A stretch of 64,000 bases of DNA from Rotaria sp. Silwood1 (Eukaryota; Rotifera; Eurotatoria; Philodinida; Philodinidae): contig CAJNOP010000141.1 in the NCBI GenBank assembly GCA_905250075.1, forward strand, positions 18,304 to 82,303. The letters run 5' to 3'. The position numbers and the translations under genes were made by a program. Of this stretch, positions 12,128 to 22,747 are shown in pieces; position 1 is the first letter of the stretch; each line of letters starts with the position of its first letter. The notes under the pieces were generated by a model. That model was not told where the DNA came from. It did no database searches and worked only from the letters and a program-made list of their open reading frames with translations.

Positions 12128-12490
12128 ATGAATGAAAATTTTATAGATAATCCTGCTATCTCAGTTGAAAATTCGCTTGTTGAACAACGTTTTCATATCG
12201 GCAATGAGCAACATGAAAACTTAACACAAAATCAAACTGATTCAAGAAAATTTGCCAATGGTACTGACAGAATGAAGAAGTCACCAATGACTCCAACCTA
12301 TTTGTATATTATTTTCTTTTTTTGCTCAATCATCATAATGTATAGAATGTTTTTATTAGAGAATATTCGTTTTGGTCACTACATCCATTTTTAACTGTTG
12401 CAGGTGCATTTGCTATGTTCACAATTATAACAATGGTTATTAGTGTACTGATAGTTTGTTTCACTTCGCCAAAAGTTATTGGTAAGTTCT
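12128..12490 (+). pseudogene. Fragment of a membrane protein, frame broken near 12340
   Basis: A frame from ATG 12128 encodes a polar N-terminus rich in Asn, Gln and Glu, then a transmembrane segment (TYLYIIFFFCSIII). That frame ends at 12394. In another frame, from about 12360, coding resumes as SFWSLHPFLTVAGAFAMF, then a second transmembrane helix (TIITMVISVLIVCF), and ends at a good donor (G then GTAAGT, about 12480). Removing the 20 bp at about 12339-12358, which begin GTATAG and end TTTTATTAG, would join the frames; 20 bp is too short for a normal intron. I read it as an indel-broken gene or a sequence error. The family is not recognised. Confidence 0.35.
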
Positions 12491-13000
12491 TTTTTATTTA
12501 TAATATATATGCCATTTTTTTATGAGTAAAATAAGGTCACATCGAAGATCTGTCATTAAAAACTCAAAAGAATATTTATGACCATTTCCGGCTGAATAGA
12601 TCGATAAAGGTCACAGATCGCTCACTGTAAGAAAAAGAGCAGAAATAATTGCGTACTTGTCATTCGAAAACTATCGATGAACATTCTTTATCCTTACAAT
12701 GGAACCACTGACATAAACACTGACTATTGCCGGTCGTTATTTCCTGCATCATTATTCACTTCTTCTTCATGTATATATTGCCTTGCTGATGCGCAGTTAG
12801 TGACCTGGTAGACTCACATCTTCTCCTCTATTATAGCGTTACATAATGTTTCATTATTGTAATCACTAGTCCAAAATACTGATTGAATCACTGACAGCAT
12901 TATTCAAAACAACAGTTTTGATATTCATTTGATTCTATAACAATGCAAAGCTTTCATCATTGTATTGGTGCTTTAGCAAACCAAATGTCATAAGAAGACA
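12491..13000. other. Intergenic or intronic, nothing supported
   Basis: Follows a donor-like site at about 12480, so it could be the start of a large intron of the broken membrane-protein gene. No feature was recognised. Confidence 0.3.
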
Positions 13001-13005
13001 CTGTG

Positions 13006-13560
13006 AAGCATGGGCAGCGGAACGTATAGGCTAGGTGAGGCTTGAGCCTCATCTCAAATATGAATTCGATATTTATTCGCATGAAGGTTTAGACTTATTC
13101 TATCAGACGAATATTATATCAGTGAGAAGATTCGAACTTGTAATATGTGTATTTATCTGTTGTGATAAAGACAACTAAAAATTCGGAGAATAGTAAATTC
13201 ACTAACTATGTGCTTATGGTTTTTAGTAATAGCTTTTATCTTATTTACATAAAGTGATATTTGGGCTAGAGCAAACATTAGATTATGCATGAGCGGTGGA
13301 ACGTGTAGGCTTGAAAAGCTTGAGTCTCACCTGACTTCGACACTAGATTAAGCTGAGCCTGATGGGAATTACGTCTCTAGAGTTTGTTCATACTCGACTC
13401 TAGCATAGTTTCGCTACGTAAAACTTATTTTAGCGCGGAAATTGAAACTTTTTACATGCTTATGTATGAATTGCGACAAGAAAAACTGAAAAATTAAGGT
13501 AGCAATAAAATTTGCTATCTTTGTCGCCATGGTTCTTAGTGGCATCGTTTATTTATTCAC
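13006..13560. repeat. Two diverged direct copies of a segment of about 275-300 bp
   Basis: A block with the words GCGGAACGTATAGGCT and TTGAGCCTCATCT at 13006-13062 recurs as GGTGGAACGTGTAGGCTTG and TTGAGTCTCACCT at 13284-13336. Downstream words (TGCTTATG, GTTTTTAGTAATAGC versus GTTCTTAGTGGCATCG, then TTTATT and ACA..GTG) keep the same order. It is probably a tandem duplication of an unknown repeat. Confidence 0.4.
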
Positions 13561-14149
13561 ACAGAGTGGTCTGTAAAATAGATCAACCGTGAAAATCGTT
13601 TACTCAAATGATAAAATATTTGCATTCAATCCAGACAGACAAAAGTTTCAGAAAATGCGTCTTAATGTCCAAAAAGTTCGTATTTTTGGCGTTTAAACGC
13701 ATGTTGAGGAAAGTAGTAGTGAAAATTTATAGAAAGGATAAATTTTAAGTGTAATCATAAGAAATTTTTCACAACCACTTCTCTGTGCACTTGAAGAGAT
13801 GCCCTAAAAGTCGACTTTTTAAGCGTTTACATCCATATTCCGGATTTTTTACTTTGGGATCAGAGAAAATGCGATGAAAAAAGAAGTTATTTGTGGAAGA
13901 ATCGATCGTTGTTACGACTTTTTTTTTGGCTACTTTTTGCTGATCATTGAAAACCAGGATTGACATCTGGAAACATCCAATTTTTTTGGGTGTTTATCTG
14001 AATTTTTGGAGTTGTTTGTCTGCCTGGGAAACATTTGTCTTCTCTTTCATACTATTATATCATTCACTCCATTTGATTAAGTGCAAATACAGCTCCCATA
14101 ATTCACACTGTGGCAACAATATTAAGTAAATATAATCTAAAAAATTCGA

Positions 14150-14660
14150 TTACCACATTTATCTGAATTCTTGACTATTGTGTTTACTAATTTTATTCGA
14201 CATCATGAATCTGCTGCGATGATGCAAGATTATGATACCACTATTCCTGATCAATATATCATTTTATGTTTATATGAATGCTGATCATACACAGAAAGTG
14301 TTTTGTTGCAAGCATAGTATTATTGATGTCAATATTGTAGAGTATAAGCAGTAAATTTAGTCAAAACGATCTGATGGATCACTTTTTCAATATTTTCCAA
14401 AAACAGTATAAGGTCAAACACTATCTCTTTCAAAGGGAGAAATTGGTTTAGTAGATTTAAATAATCTTTCAACGAATTCTCAACATGAAAACACAGGAAA
14501 GTCTACTTCAACTCAAGCTTCTCTTTGTGCCGATACATCAAGTTTATCCGATCTTAATATTTTTTCGAAAAAATTTTGTAAACCCAAAAGTCAGCTAAGA
14601 TCTTTTGATTGTTCTGATGAATTATCAGATACGAATATTTGAATCTTGCATTTGCAACCA
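14150..14660 (+). other. Coding-like fragments, unidentified
   Basis: Two short stretches have gene-like composition. About 14150-14275 reads LSEFLTIVFTNFIRHHESAA and continues MMQDYDTTIPDQYI before a stop. About 14405-14641 reads as a Ser/Thr/Asn-rich tail (for example LVDLNNLSTNSQHENTG, then SSLSDLNIFSKKF). They might be the 3' exons of the broken membrane-protein gene at 12128, but I could not find splice sites that join all parts. Treat as possible gene remains. Confidence 0.2.
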
Positions 14661-14964
14661 ACAAATTTACCTAGCTCAATATCTTGTATGACGACAACAA
14701 AACTAAATAGTCTGAAATGATTTAACACCTGAACTTCGCTCAGTTATTGTCAAAATAATATGTAACAGGTTTGCTCAGGATAACAAACAAACTTTCATTG
14801 AGCCTTACCTGATTTTGAAACGTTCCGTCATCCCTGCTGTGAAGTTCGTAATTACATTTCATGCTCATAGCATATTCATGGACTTTCTTCTTCGTTTTCA
14901 AAGACAACATATTTTTCGAACGAATTTTACAGTAAATGAGAAAGAGAGAACAAACAAGCGACTG

Positions 14965-15757
14965 CCCTAGAGAAAGTACTGAGCTCAGGGTACCCATGTA
15001 CTGAGAAAGCTCTAGCAGGGTACCCAATATGGGTACTTTGAAAATTCTCAGTAATTTTACTGATGTATGTACTGTTTGGGGTACCCGTAAAAGTACATTC
15101 ACTGAATAAGTACCTGCATGGATACACAAGTCTGTAACTTTACTGAGGAAATCTCGACAGGGTATCCTAAATTTCTCGCGTTCTGTGTGGCGACTATTCA
15201 TTCACCGTTTTCTTTTTTACTTACGGCTCTATATAAATAACTCGATAAATCATAAGAAAATAATCAATTTTCATACTAGTTTTTTCTAAATTATTTCTTG
15301 ACTATTTCTTAGTCGAGGAAATGCCGAGCTTGGTCGTAAATTAAGATCGGACTACCCTGAAGTGGTCTACGGCCAACTCAAGTTGAGTCGGATCTCGACA
15401 TTGTTCCTGCTAAGTTTTTGGAATTGAAAAAATTAAATTCAATAAAGTAAAAAAAATCTAGTAAATTATCTCAAGAAAAAGAAAAAATTTTAAAAAGTCA
15501 AAGATCAGGTTCGATCCTGAACATACTGAAAATTTGGTAACAGGGTACTTAGAAATACTATACAATGGTACCCAATTCAGTACTTGATCAGTACCTTTAG
15601 GTACCCAATTACTGAGGATTTTCCAGCAGGGTACTTGCCATAGTACCAGTTAGGTACCCGTAGGTACCTGCAAGTACTTTGGTACCCAAAAGTTCCTGTG
15701 ACATACTGGTATCAGGGTACTTTTTTGGGTACCCTTAACTCAGTATATTCTCTAGGG
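14965..15757 (+). mobile_element. GTAC-rich MITE, copy 1 (793 bp)
   Basis: The ends are near-perfect inverted repeats of about 31 bp starting CCCTAGAGAAAGTACTGAG (left) and ending CTCAGTATATTCTCTAGGG (right). The element is flanked by TG on both sides (14963-14964 and 15758-15759), which fits a 2-bp target duplication. Both subterminal regions of about 200 bp are packed with GTAC-centred words (GGTACC, AGTACT, GGGTAC), more than 20 in total; the centre (about 15180-15530) has almost none. No transposase is encoded. An inverted copy, about 97 percent identical where I compared, lies at 39253-40048. Minus-strand frames at 14740-15201 and 14927-15127 run into this element and are not genes. Confidence 0.8.
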
Positions 15758-15952
15758 TGGGCTGATAAATTCGTATATCTAAGTCAATCTAAATTCTAAG
15801 AAACTAAAGGGATTTCTATTGAAACATGATCGTTTTGAGTTTTGTCTATATAGAGCCGTACGACAACTTCTGACAATATATTATATGACTTTTGAGAATC
15901 TGAAATGATCTAACAGGAATAGTTCTATTCGAGCAAACAATCATTCATCATA

Positions 15953-18900
15953 TTGCTTTTCATGTGTCGTTTAGTTCCAAAGTGTGAGCTAAGGTTCATA
16001 TTAACGGCCAAAAATCCAATTGAATACAATTATGGTCCTCGATCTGTCGCCGTTGGTGATTTCGATAATGACACTTGGCTAGATATGGTTGTTTCCAATC
16101 ATATTGCTAACAATATTGCTGTATATCTTGGATCTAACAATGGCACTTTTTCAAGACCAATCGAACATTCAACAGGCACTGGATCTGCTCCGTACAAGGT
16201 TGCCATTGGTGATTTCAACAATGATCATCGATTGGATATCGCAGTTGCAAATTTTGGTACTAATAATGTCGGTATATTTCTTGGATTGGGAGATGGGTCA
16301 TTCGCGAATCAAAAGATGTTTTCGACTAGCTCATCTAGGCCAATTTCGATTAGCCTAGCTGATTTAAACAACGACATGCGACTTGATATTGTCACAGTCA
16401 ATTATGGAACCCATAGTATAAGTATACTTTATGGATATGAAAATGGAAATTTTTCGGGTCCGACTACATATTTCATGGGTTATGATTCTTTTCCATCTTC
16501 ATTAGTCATTAGAGATTTTAACAATGACAAATATTTAGATATTGCTGTTGCCAACTATGGTACAAACGATGTTAGTATACTTTTTGGTAATGCCAACGGC
16601 ACTTTTGCAAATCAAATAGCTTTTTCAACTGGCTTTGGTTCTCATCCGTACTCAATCGCTGCTGGCTATTTCAATGACGATGTCTTCCTTGATATCGCTG
16701 TTGCTAATTATGGAATGAATGAAATTGGCGTGCTTCTGAGCTATGATAATGGAAGTTTTGCAAACCAAGTCACTTATTCTACAGGTTCTTCTTCTCCATA
16801 TTTCATTGACGTTGGTGACTTAAACCAGGATAATCGACTAGACATAGTCGTCACTAATCACGGTACTAATAATATAGCTGTGCTTCTTGGTTTAGGAAAC
16901 GGTATTTTTACCAATCCAATGGTATACTCAACTGGAGCTTCTTCTTCAATATCATTTGTCATAGAAGATTTCAACAAAGACAATCGTTTAGATATTATAG
17001 TCGTCAGTAATGACACTGGTGCCATCGATATCCTACTTGGTTCTTACGAGGGCTTTTCATATCGAACGGCGTATTCAACCGGTTCTCTTCCACGATCCGT
17101 AGCTGTTGGTGATTTCAACAACGACGATCGACTAGACATCGTCGTGGCCAATTGGGGTAGCAATGATTTCAGCATCCTTCTGGGATATGGTAATGGTTCC
17201 TTTATAAATCAAAGCAGGTATGCAATTGACAATGCTCCATACTCTGTAGCTATTGGTGATTTTAATAACGACAATCGACTAGACATCGTTCTCGCCAATG
17301 GTGCTGCCAATGAAGTTACTGTTCTTCTTGGATATGGTAATGGTTCGTTTGCAAATCAAATCAAATATTCAACTGGTTCTATTCCACGATCTGTAGCTGT
17401 TGGTGACTTCAACAACGACAATCAACTAGATATCGTTGTCGCCAATTATTTTAGCAATAATGTGAGTGTGCTTCTTGGATATGGTAATGGCTTTTTTGCA
17501 AATCAAACTACGTATTCAACTGGGCGTGGTCCACTGTCTGTAGGTGTCGGTGATTTCAACAACGACAACCGACTGGATATCGTTGTCACTAATTATTTTA
17601 GCAATAATGTGAGTGTGCTTCTTGGATATGGTAATGGTTCTTTTGCAGATCAAATCACTTATTTAACTGGCTCTGGTCCACGATCTGTAGCTCTTGCTGA
17701 TTTCAACAACGACAACCAACTGGATATTGTTGTCGTCAATCGTGATACTAATGATATTAGTGTTCTTCTCGGATATGGTGATAGTTCTTTTGCAAATGAA
17801 ATCAGGTTTTCAAGTAGCTCTGAGCCTTGGTTTCTGTCTACTGGTGATTTCAACAACGACACCCGAATGGATATCGTTGTCGCCAATAGTAACAGTCAAG
17901 ATGTAAGTGTGTTTCTTGGATATGGTAATGGCTCTTTTGCAAATCAACTCACGTATTCAACTAGTTCTTATTCATACTCTGTAGCCGTTGGTGACTTCAA
18001 CAACGACGCCCGACTCGATATCGTTGTCATCAATGTGGATCGTGACTATGTCGATATACTACTCCAATATAACAGAGGAATTCTTAAAAACGAAATGACT
18101 TACGCATCTGGTGGTGGTTCTAAACTACGATATGTTATTGTTGGTGATATGAACAACGACGCTCAATTAGATATTATCGTTGCTAATTATGGTACTAATA
18201 ATGTAGGCGTTCTTTTTGGATATAGGAATGGCACTTTTCTAGATCAAATGATGCTTAGTACTGGCTCGAATTCTCATCCGTCCTCTATTGCCATTGGCGA
18301 TTTTGATGGTGATACTGAACTAGATATTGCTGTGACCAATTACGGTACCAAGAGTGCAAATATTTTGCTTGGAAATGGTAAAGGATCCTTTACAAGTCAA
18401 ACAAGTTATGAAATTGATTTTGTCTCACCTCCGTTTACCATTACTTCTGCTGATTTCAATAATGATAGACGATCGGAAACTATTGTCGCTTACGACGATA
18501 CTGATAATGTGGATATTCTTGTTGCATACAACAATGTCTCTTTTGAAACGATAACCACGTATATATCTGGCTCTCAGTCACTGTCTATAACTGTTGGTGA
18601 TTTCGACAACGACAACCAACTGGATATCATTGTTGCTTACCAGTATAGCTATAATATGAGTACACTTTTAGGATATGGTAATGGCTCTTTCTCAAATGCG
18701 ATTAGATATTCAATTCCTTCTTATCCACAGTTTGTAGCTGTTGGTGATTTCAACAACGACAATCGATCAGATATCGTTGTTGCCCATTTTTATACGAATG
18801 ATGTAAGTGTCCTACGTGGATATGGTAATGGCTCTTTTTCAAATACCATAACCTATCCCATTGGCTTTCATCCATTCTCTGTAGCTGTTGGTGATTTTAA

Positions 18901-20176
18901 CAACGACAACCTACTAGATATCGTTGTCGCCAGTGGTGATATAAATGATGTGAGTGTCCTTCTTGGATATGGTAACGGTTCTTTTGCAAATCAAATTAGA
19001 TATTCAACTGGCTCCAGTTTAGGATATATAACTGTTGGTGATTTTAACAATGACAATCGACTTGATATCGTAGTCGCCTATGGTAATACCGATAATCTGA
19101 AGATCCTTCTTGGAGATGGTAATGGCTCGTTTTCAAATCAGATCGAGTATGCAACTGGCTCTTTTCCACGATCCGTAGCTGTTGGTGATTTCAACAACGA
19201 CACTAGACTAGATCTCGTTGTCGCCAATACTATTAGTCATGATGTGAGTGTGTTTCTTGGATATGGTAATGGCTCTTTTACAAATCAGATCAAGTATTCT
19301 ACTGGTTCTTATCTATATTCTATAGCCGTTGGTGATTTCAACAAAGACACCATATTAGACATTGTCGTCACTAATCAAGACACTGCAACTGTAGGTCTGT
19401 TTCTTGGATATGGTAATGGTTCTTTTACGAATCAAATCACGTATTCAACTGACACTTATCCAGGGTCCGCAGCTATTGGCGATTTTAACAACGACACCCG
19501 ACTGGATATCGTTGTCAATCATGAGAATACCCAACGTGTCAGTGTCCTTCTTGGATACATTAGTATAGGCTTTGTAAACCAAACCACACTCATAACTGGA
19601 GATGGTTCCCGACCGCGATCGCTTGTCATTGGTGATTTTAATAATGATGATCATATCGATATTGGTGTTGCCAATGCAGGTTCTCACAATATCGGAGTTT
19701 TTCTTGGATACGGCAATATCTCTTTTGCAAATCAAGTAACATATTCAACTGGCTCCAATTCGTCGCCACACTCTATGGCTGTTGGTGATTTCAATAACGA
19801 TGCTCGACTAGATATGATCGTCGCTAATTATGGTTCTGAAAACGTGGGTATTTTTCTCGGATATGGCAATGGTTCTTTTACAAATCAAACGGTATATTCA
19901 ACGGGCTCTGGTTCGTATCCATTTTCTGTTGCTGTAGGGGATTTTAACAACGACAATATAATAGACATTGTCGTTGTTAATCAAGGTACTAATACTGTAG
20001 GTCTATTTCTTGGATATGGGGATGGTACATTCGCAAATTTGATTCAATTTTCGATGAGTTATGGATCTCGACCATTCGCCATTGTTGTTGGTGATTTCAA
20101 CAATGATACAAAGTTGGATTATGCTGTGGCCAATGATGAAACTGACAATCTAAATATTTTCTTACAGACTTGCTAA
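15953..20176 (+). CDS. Giant FG-GAP / VCBS repeat protein (28 repeats)
   Basis: A single uninterrupted frame of 1407 codons consists almost entirely of 28 FG-GAP/VCBS-type repeats of 48-51 residues. A typical unit reads SVAVGDFNNDNRLDIVV, then ANYGTNNVSVLLGYGNGSF, then ANQ.TYSTGS. The DFNNDxRLD core matches the Ca-binding loop of these repeats, which fold as beta-propeller blades; 28 units would fill four seven-bladed propellers. It ends with a half repeat and Cys (NIFLQTC), as many bdelloid members of this family do. The N-terminal residues lack a clear signal peptide, and an acceptor-like TTTAG lies at about 15975, so a signal-peptide exon probably lies upstream and the first dozen codons may be intronic. 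Function is unknown; such proteins are usually extracellular binding or adhesion proteins. The nearly identical repeats point to recent internal duplication. Confidence 0.85.
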   Translation: MLFMCRLVPKCELRFILTAKNPIEYNYGPRSVAVGDFDNDTWLDMVVSNHIANNIAVYLGSNNGTFSRPIEHSTGTGSAPYKVAIGDFNNDHRLDIAVANFGTNNVGIFLGLGDGSFANQKMFSTSSSRPISISLADLNNDMRLDIVTVNYGTHSISILYGYENGNFSGPTTYFMGYDSFPSSLVIRDFNNDKYLDIAVANYGTNDVSILFGNANGTFANQIAFSTGFGSHPYSIAAGYFNDDVFLDIAVANYGMNEIGVLLSYDNGSFANQVTYSTGSSSPYFIDVGDLNQDNRLDIVVTNHGTNNIAVLLGLGNGIFTNPMVYSTGASSSISFVIEDFNKDNRLDIIVVSNDTGAIDILLGSYEGFSYRTAYSTGSLPRSVAVGDFNNDDRLDIVVANWGSNDFSILLGYGNGSFINQSRYAIDNAPYSVAIGDFNNDNRLDIVLANGAANEVTVLLGYGNGSFANQIKYSTGSIPRSVAVGDFNNDNQLDIVVANYFSNNVSVLLGYGNGFFANQTTYSTGRGPLSVGVGDFNNDNRLDIVVTNYFSNNVSVLLGYGNGSFADQITYLTGSGPRSVALADFNNDNQLDIVVVNRDTNDISVLLGYGDSSFANEIRFSSSSEPWFLSTGDFNNDTRMDIVVANSNSQDVSVFLGYGNGSFANQLTYSTSSYSYSVAVGDFNNDARLDIVVINVDRDYVDILLQYNRGILKNEMTYASGGGSKLRYVIVGDMNNDAQLDIIVANYGTNNVGVLFGYRNGTFLDQMMLSTGSNSHPSSIAIGDFDGDTELDIAVTNYGTKSANILLGNGKGSFTSQTSYEIDFVSPPFTITSADFNNDRRSETIVAYDDTDNVDILVAYNNVSFETITTYISGSQSLSITVGDFDNDNQLDIIVAYQYSYNMSTLLGYGNGSFSNAIRYSIPSYPQFVAVGDFNNDNRSDIVVAHFYTNDVSVLRGYGNGSFSNTITYPIGFHPFSVAVGDFNNDNLLDIVVASGDINDVSVLLGYGNGSFANQIRYSTGSSLGYITVGDFNNDNRLDIVVAYGNTDNLKILLGDGNGSFSNQIEYATGSFPRSVAVGDFNNDTRLDLVVANTISHDVSVFLGYGNGSFTNQIKYSTGSYLYSIAVGDFNKDTILDIVVTNQDTATVGLFLGYGNGSFTNQITYSTDTYPGSAAIGDFNNDTRLDIVVNHENTQRVSVLLGYISIGFVNQTTLITGDGSRPRSLVIGDFNNDDHIDIGVANAGSHNIGVFLGYGNISFANQVTYSTGSNSSPHSMAVGDFNNDARLDMIVANYGSENVGIFLGYGNGSFTNQTVYSTGSGSYPFSVAVGDFNNDNIIDIVVVNQGTNTVGLFLGYGDGTFANLIQFSMSYGSRPFAIVVGDFNNDTKLDYAVANDETDNLNIFLQTC

Positions 20177-20434
20177 GATGGCAGCTCGTATATAATCCTT
20201 TGTATTATTTCTTTGATTCATTGTATCATATAAACTACGCTTATTCTTTAAAAAAAATAATCAAATATTTCTTGAGTATGAAAGTTGCAATCATCAAAAT
20301 ATGAATGATCATGGAGTTGTTGCATAAGTACACAACAAATGATCTAGTCAGATGATTCACGGTGGCCAAATTTTTGCAAGAGGTCTCTTCAGCATTTGTA
20401 TAACGGTCTATGATAGTCAGAGAATCTTATATTA
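20177..20434. other. 3' flank of the FG-GAP gene
   Basis: AT-rich sequence after the stop codon. No clear polyadenylation signal stands out in the first 150 bp. Confidence 0.3.
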
Positions 20435-20495
20435 GGATATGGGTGTGGGTGTCTTATTTCGCTACATTAAGACTCGCATCCACAACCTCACACCC
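20435..20495. repeat. Paired telomere-like array
   Basis: G arm 20435-20452 (GATATGGGTGTGGGTGTC) and C arm 20475-20495 (CGCATCCACAACCTCACACCC), separated by about 22 bp. Confidence 0.55.
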
Positions 20496-20948
20496 GCTGA
20501 TGACGATTCTGTGTGAAAATAATATTTTCTGAACACTTCTGTGTGTATCGGAGCCGATTTCTCTATGCTATTCTCATTTATCAATTGGTCTTGTTGTGTG
20601 AATGCTTCAAATAATGTCGCTCTACACTATGCTTGCACAACTAAATTTTCTCTTGAACGACTGTTAGTGTAGGTATAAATCTTCTTGAAGGACATTCATC
20701 AACACAGTCACAACGACATCCTACAACCACCTACTATAAAAATATCAGCCAAACAGTGACATAGATTGAGCAACGATGGTCACGACTTACGTAAAATATC
20801 TCCTAAGCAATAAAGCTATTTTATTCAAAATTAATAAATCACGTGAAAAAATAATTTCTTCCTTTTAGAAAAAGATAAAACTTATTAGTAGTCAATGAGA
20901 ATGTACTATGTCAAAATCTAGATTAATACAAAAGTCGAAATCTTGTTG

Positions 20949-22747
20949 CTATCTATATGTAATTAAATATTCTGCATATGTTTGCGCATCATGATAAGTA
21001 ACAAAAATATGATATCCATCTGTTGTTGAATCGAATCCAAGAGGTCGACTTTTCATTGAACGATTTTCTAGGGTTATTTTCCCAATAAGAACACGAGAGA
21101 CAAACATACATCGCTCTCTATTAGCATTTGATCTTGTAAAAGCATGACTATAAACTACACTGGATGAAAAATAAACGCCAACACCATATGCTGTCCTACA
21201 ATGAATATATATTGGAGAGGAAAACACAGAAAAAAAGTAATACTATTGACACCAGTAAAACTTCTATTAAAACAATCTTTGATAATTGAACTGGCTGCAT
21301 CTTCAGGACAGCCATGATACAAATGTCTTTTAGTATCTATATTTAATCGTTTCTGAAAATCTCTCAAATGTACTAAATATTGCACATACCATCGTTCATT
21401 TTGAATTCGTTCAATTTTAATGATTTCTTGATATATTTTTTTCATTGTCTCATCAAAACTGATAAAAATGGATTTATATTCATCTGTATTTTTCGGTACA
21501 GTAAACCTCATCGTATCTTCTTTTGATGTTTGCCATGTTGAAGGTAACTGATAATCGATGGGCTCTTGATTTGATAACAAAAGTTGTGTACAAAATTCAT
21601 CATAAACGTTGTCTTGATTAGGCTCAATGATAAATTTAATAGACCATGATAAATTTCTATTTTGAATTTGTTGTTTCATTTCTTTAACCATTGTTTTAAC
21701 AACAATATGAACAGGACAGGCATGTTCTCCACATCCAATAGCTAGAAATGCAATTGAAGTAAATTTATATGAAGTAGTATTTTGAATAACATTCCATATG
21801 AGATCAATTATTGATTGTTTAAGAGTTTCAGGATTTGTATTAGGTTCCCATTTAAGGAAAAATATTCGTTTGCCAGGTAATTGACCTGATAGAGTTGAAA
21901 TAATTGATGAGGGTGGATTATTTTTAGCTTCTTCGTCATAAGCATTTTCAACTTCTTTTCCTTCAGCTTCTAGTAAAATTTGTTTTAGATTTTCTGATGA
22001 TGAACTTCCAATAATAACATCAACCTATCATTGTGGAAGAAAAAGAAAAAATAGTAAAATTTTGAATTTCATAAAGACTATTACTGGTTGTTTTGTAATA
22101 TCTCCTTTTTCCACTTCTATTTTCGCTGGTTCAACTGTTGTTGATACTGATTTTTTCGTAGCAATTCCTTCTTGTTGTCCAAGTGAATAGATTTGCAGTT
22201 GAAATGCATCATACGTATCCGTTCTATCTGGATGAATAACAAATGAAATTTTTATTGGATATTTAGTTAATTGTTGCTGAACTTGTTTAACAAACGTTTA
22301 AGCTACAATATCAATTGAACATCCATATTGACCACAACCAATTGCTGGAAATGCGATGCTTTTATAATTTGCATTTTCTGCTTTTCCCATTGCATTTAAA
22401 ACTAATTTTTCAATTGATTGACAAAGTATATTCATATCAGCATTAGCACTCCATGAAACTAAATAAACTACTTTCGATACAAGTTTACCATTTGTGGTGA
22501 TACTAATAATAGAGATTGTTGCATTTTCATGAATTTGAATAGGAAAACACTCAGCTAGAGATTTTCCTATTGCTTTAAGAACGCTTTTCAATAAATATAT
22601 TGATGAACGACATATTACAGTACTATCACTCTAAACAATATTCAAAGAGTATCCGTTTATCAAAAGAATTAAACTTACTTCTTCTCTTAACAGATCACCC
22701 TGAATAACCCTCAGCAATTTATCCGAGTCTGTTACCTTTATTGGTTG
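20949..22747 (-). pseudogene. PARP14-like macrodomain / ADP-ribosyltransferase gene, one in-frame stop
   Basis: Four exons on the minus strand keep frame exactly: 22747-22679, 22630-22085, 22024-21244 and 21190-20949, with GT-AG borders. Order: a macrodomain (signature FPAIGCGQYGCSIDIVA), a linker, a second macrodomain (FLAIGCGEHACPVHIVV), then a PARP catalytic domain with RIQNERWYVQY, LYHGCPEDA (NAD-binding His), YGVGVYFS (Tyr) and a C-terminal AQTYAEYLITYR. The EYLIT ending and lack of an obvious catalytic Glu resemble PARP14/15-type mono-ADP-ribosyltransferases. Two things suggest it is not functional as one protein. A TAA at 22298-22300 interrupts the end of the first macrodomain while the frame continues undisturbed; the paralogue at 51540-53290 has a Gln codon there. 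Also, no start codon or 5' exon was found above 22747, so the N-terminus is missing or unrecognised. The catalytic half downstream is intact and could still be expressed. Confidence 0.75.

Noticed and set aside
14740-15201. 153-codon minus-strand frame
   Set aside because: It is mostly the GTAC-rich MITE translated; the matching inverted copy at 39253-40048 shows it is transposon end, with no domain.
15848-15863. A 15-16 bp match (TATAGAGCCGTACG) between MITE interior and the FG-GAP upstream region
   Set aside because: Short and isolated; could be chance, with no extension on either side.
16089-19735. Several frames inside the FG-GAP gene on other frames and strand
   Set aside because: Shadows of the long repeat gene.
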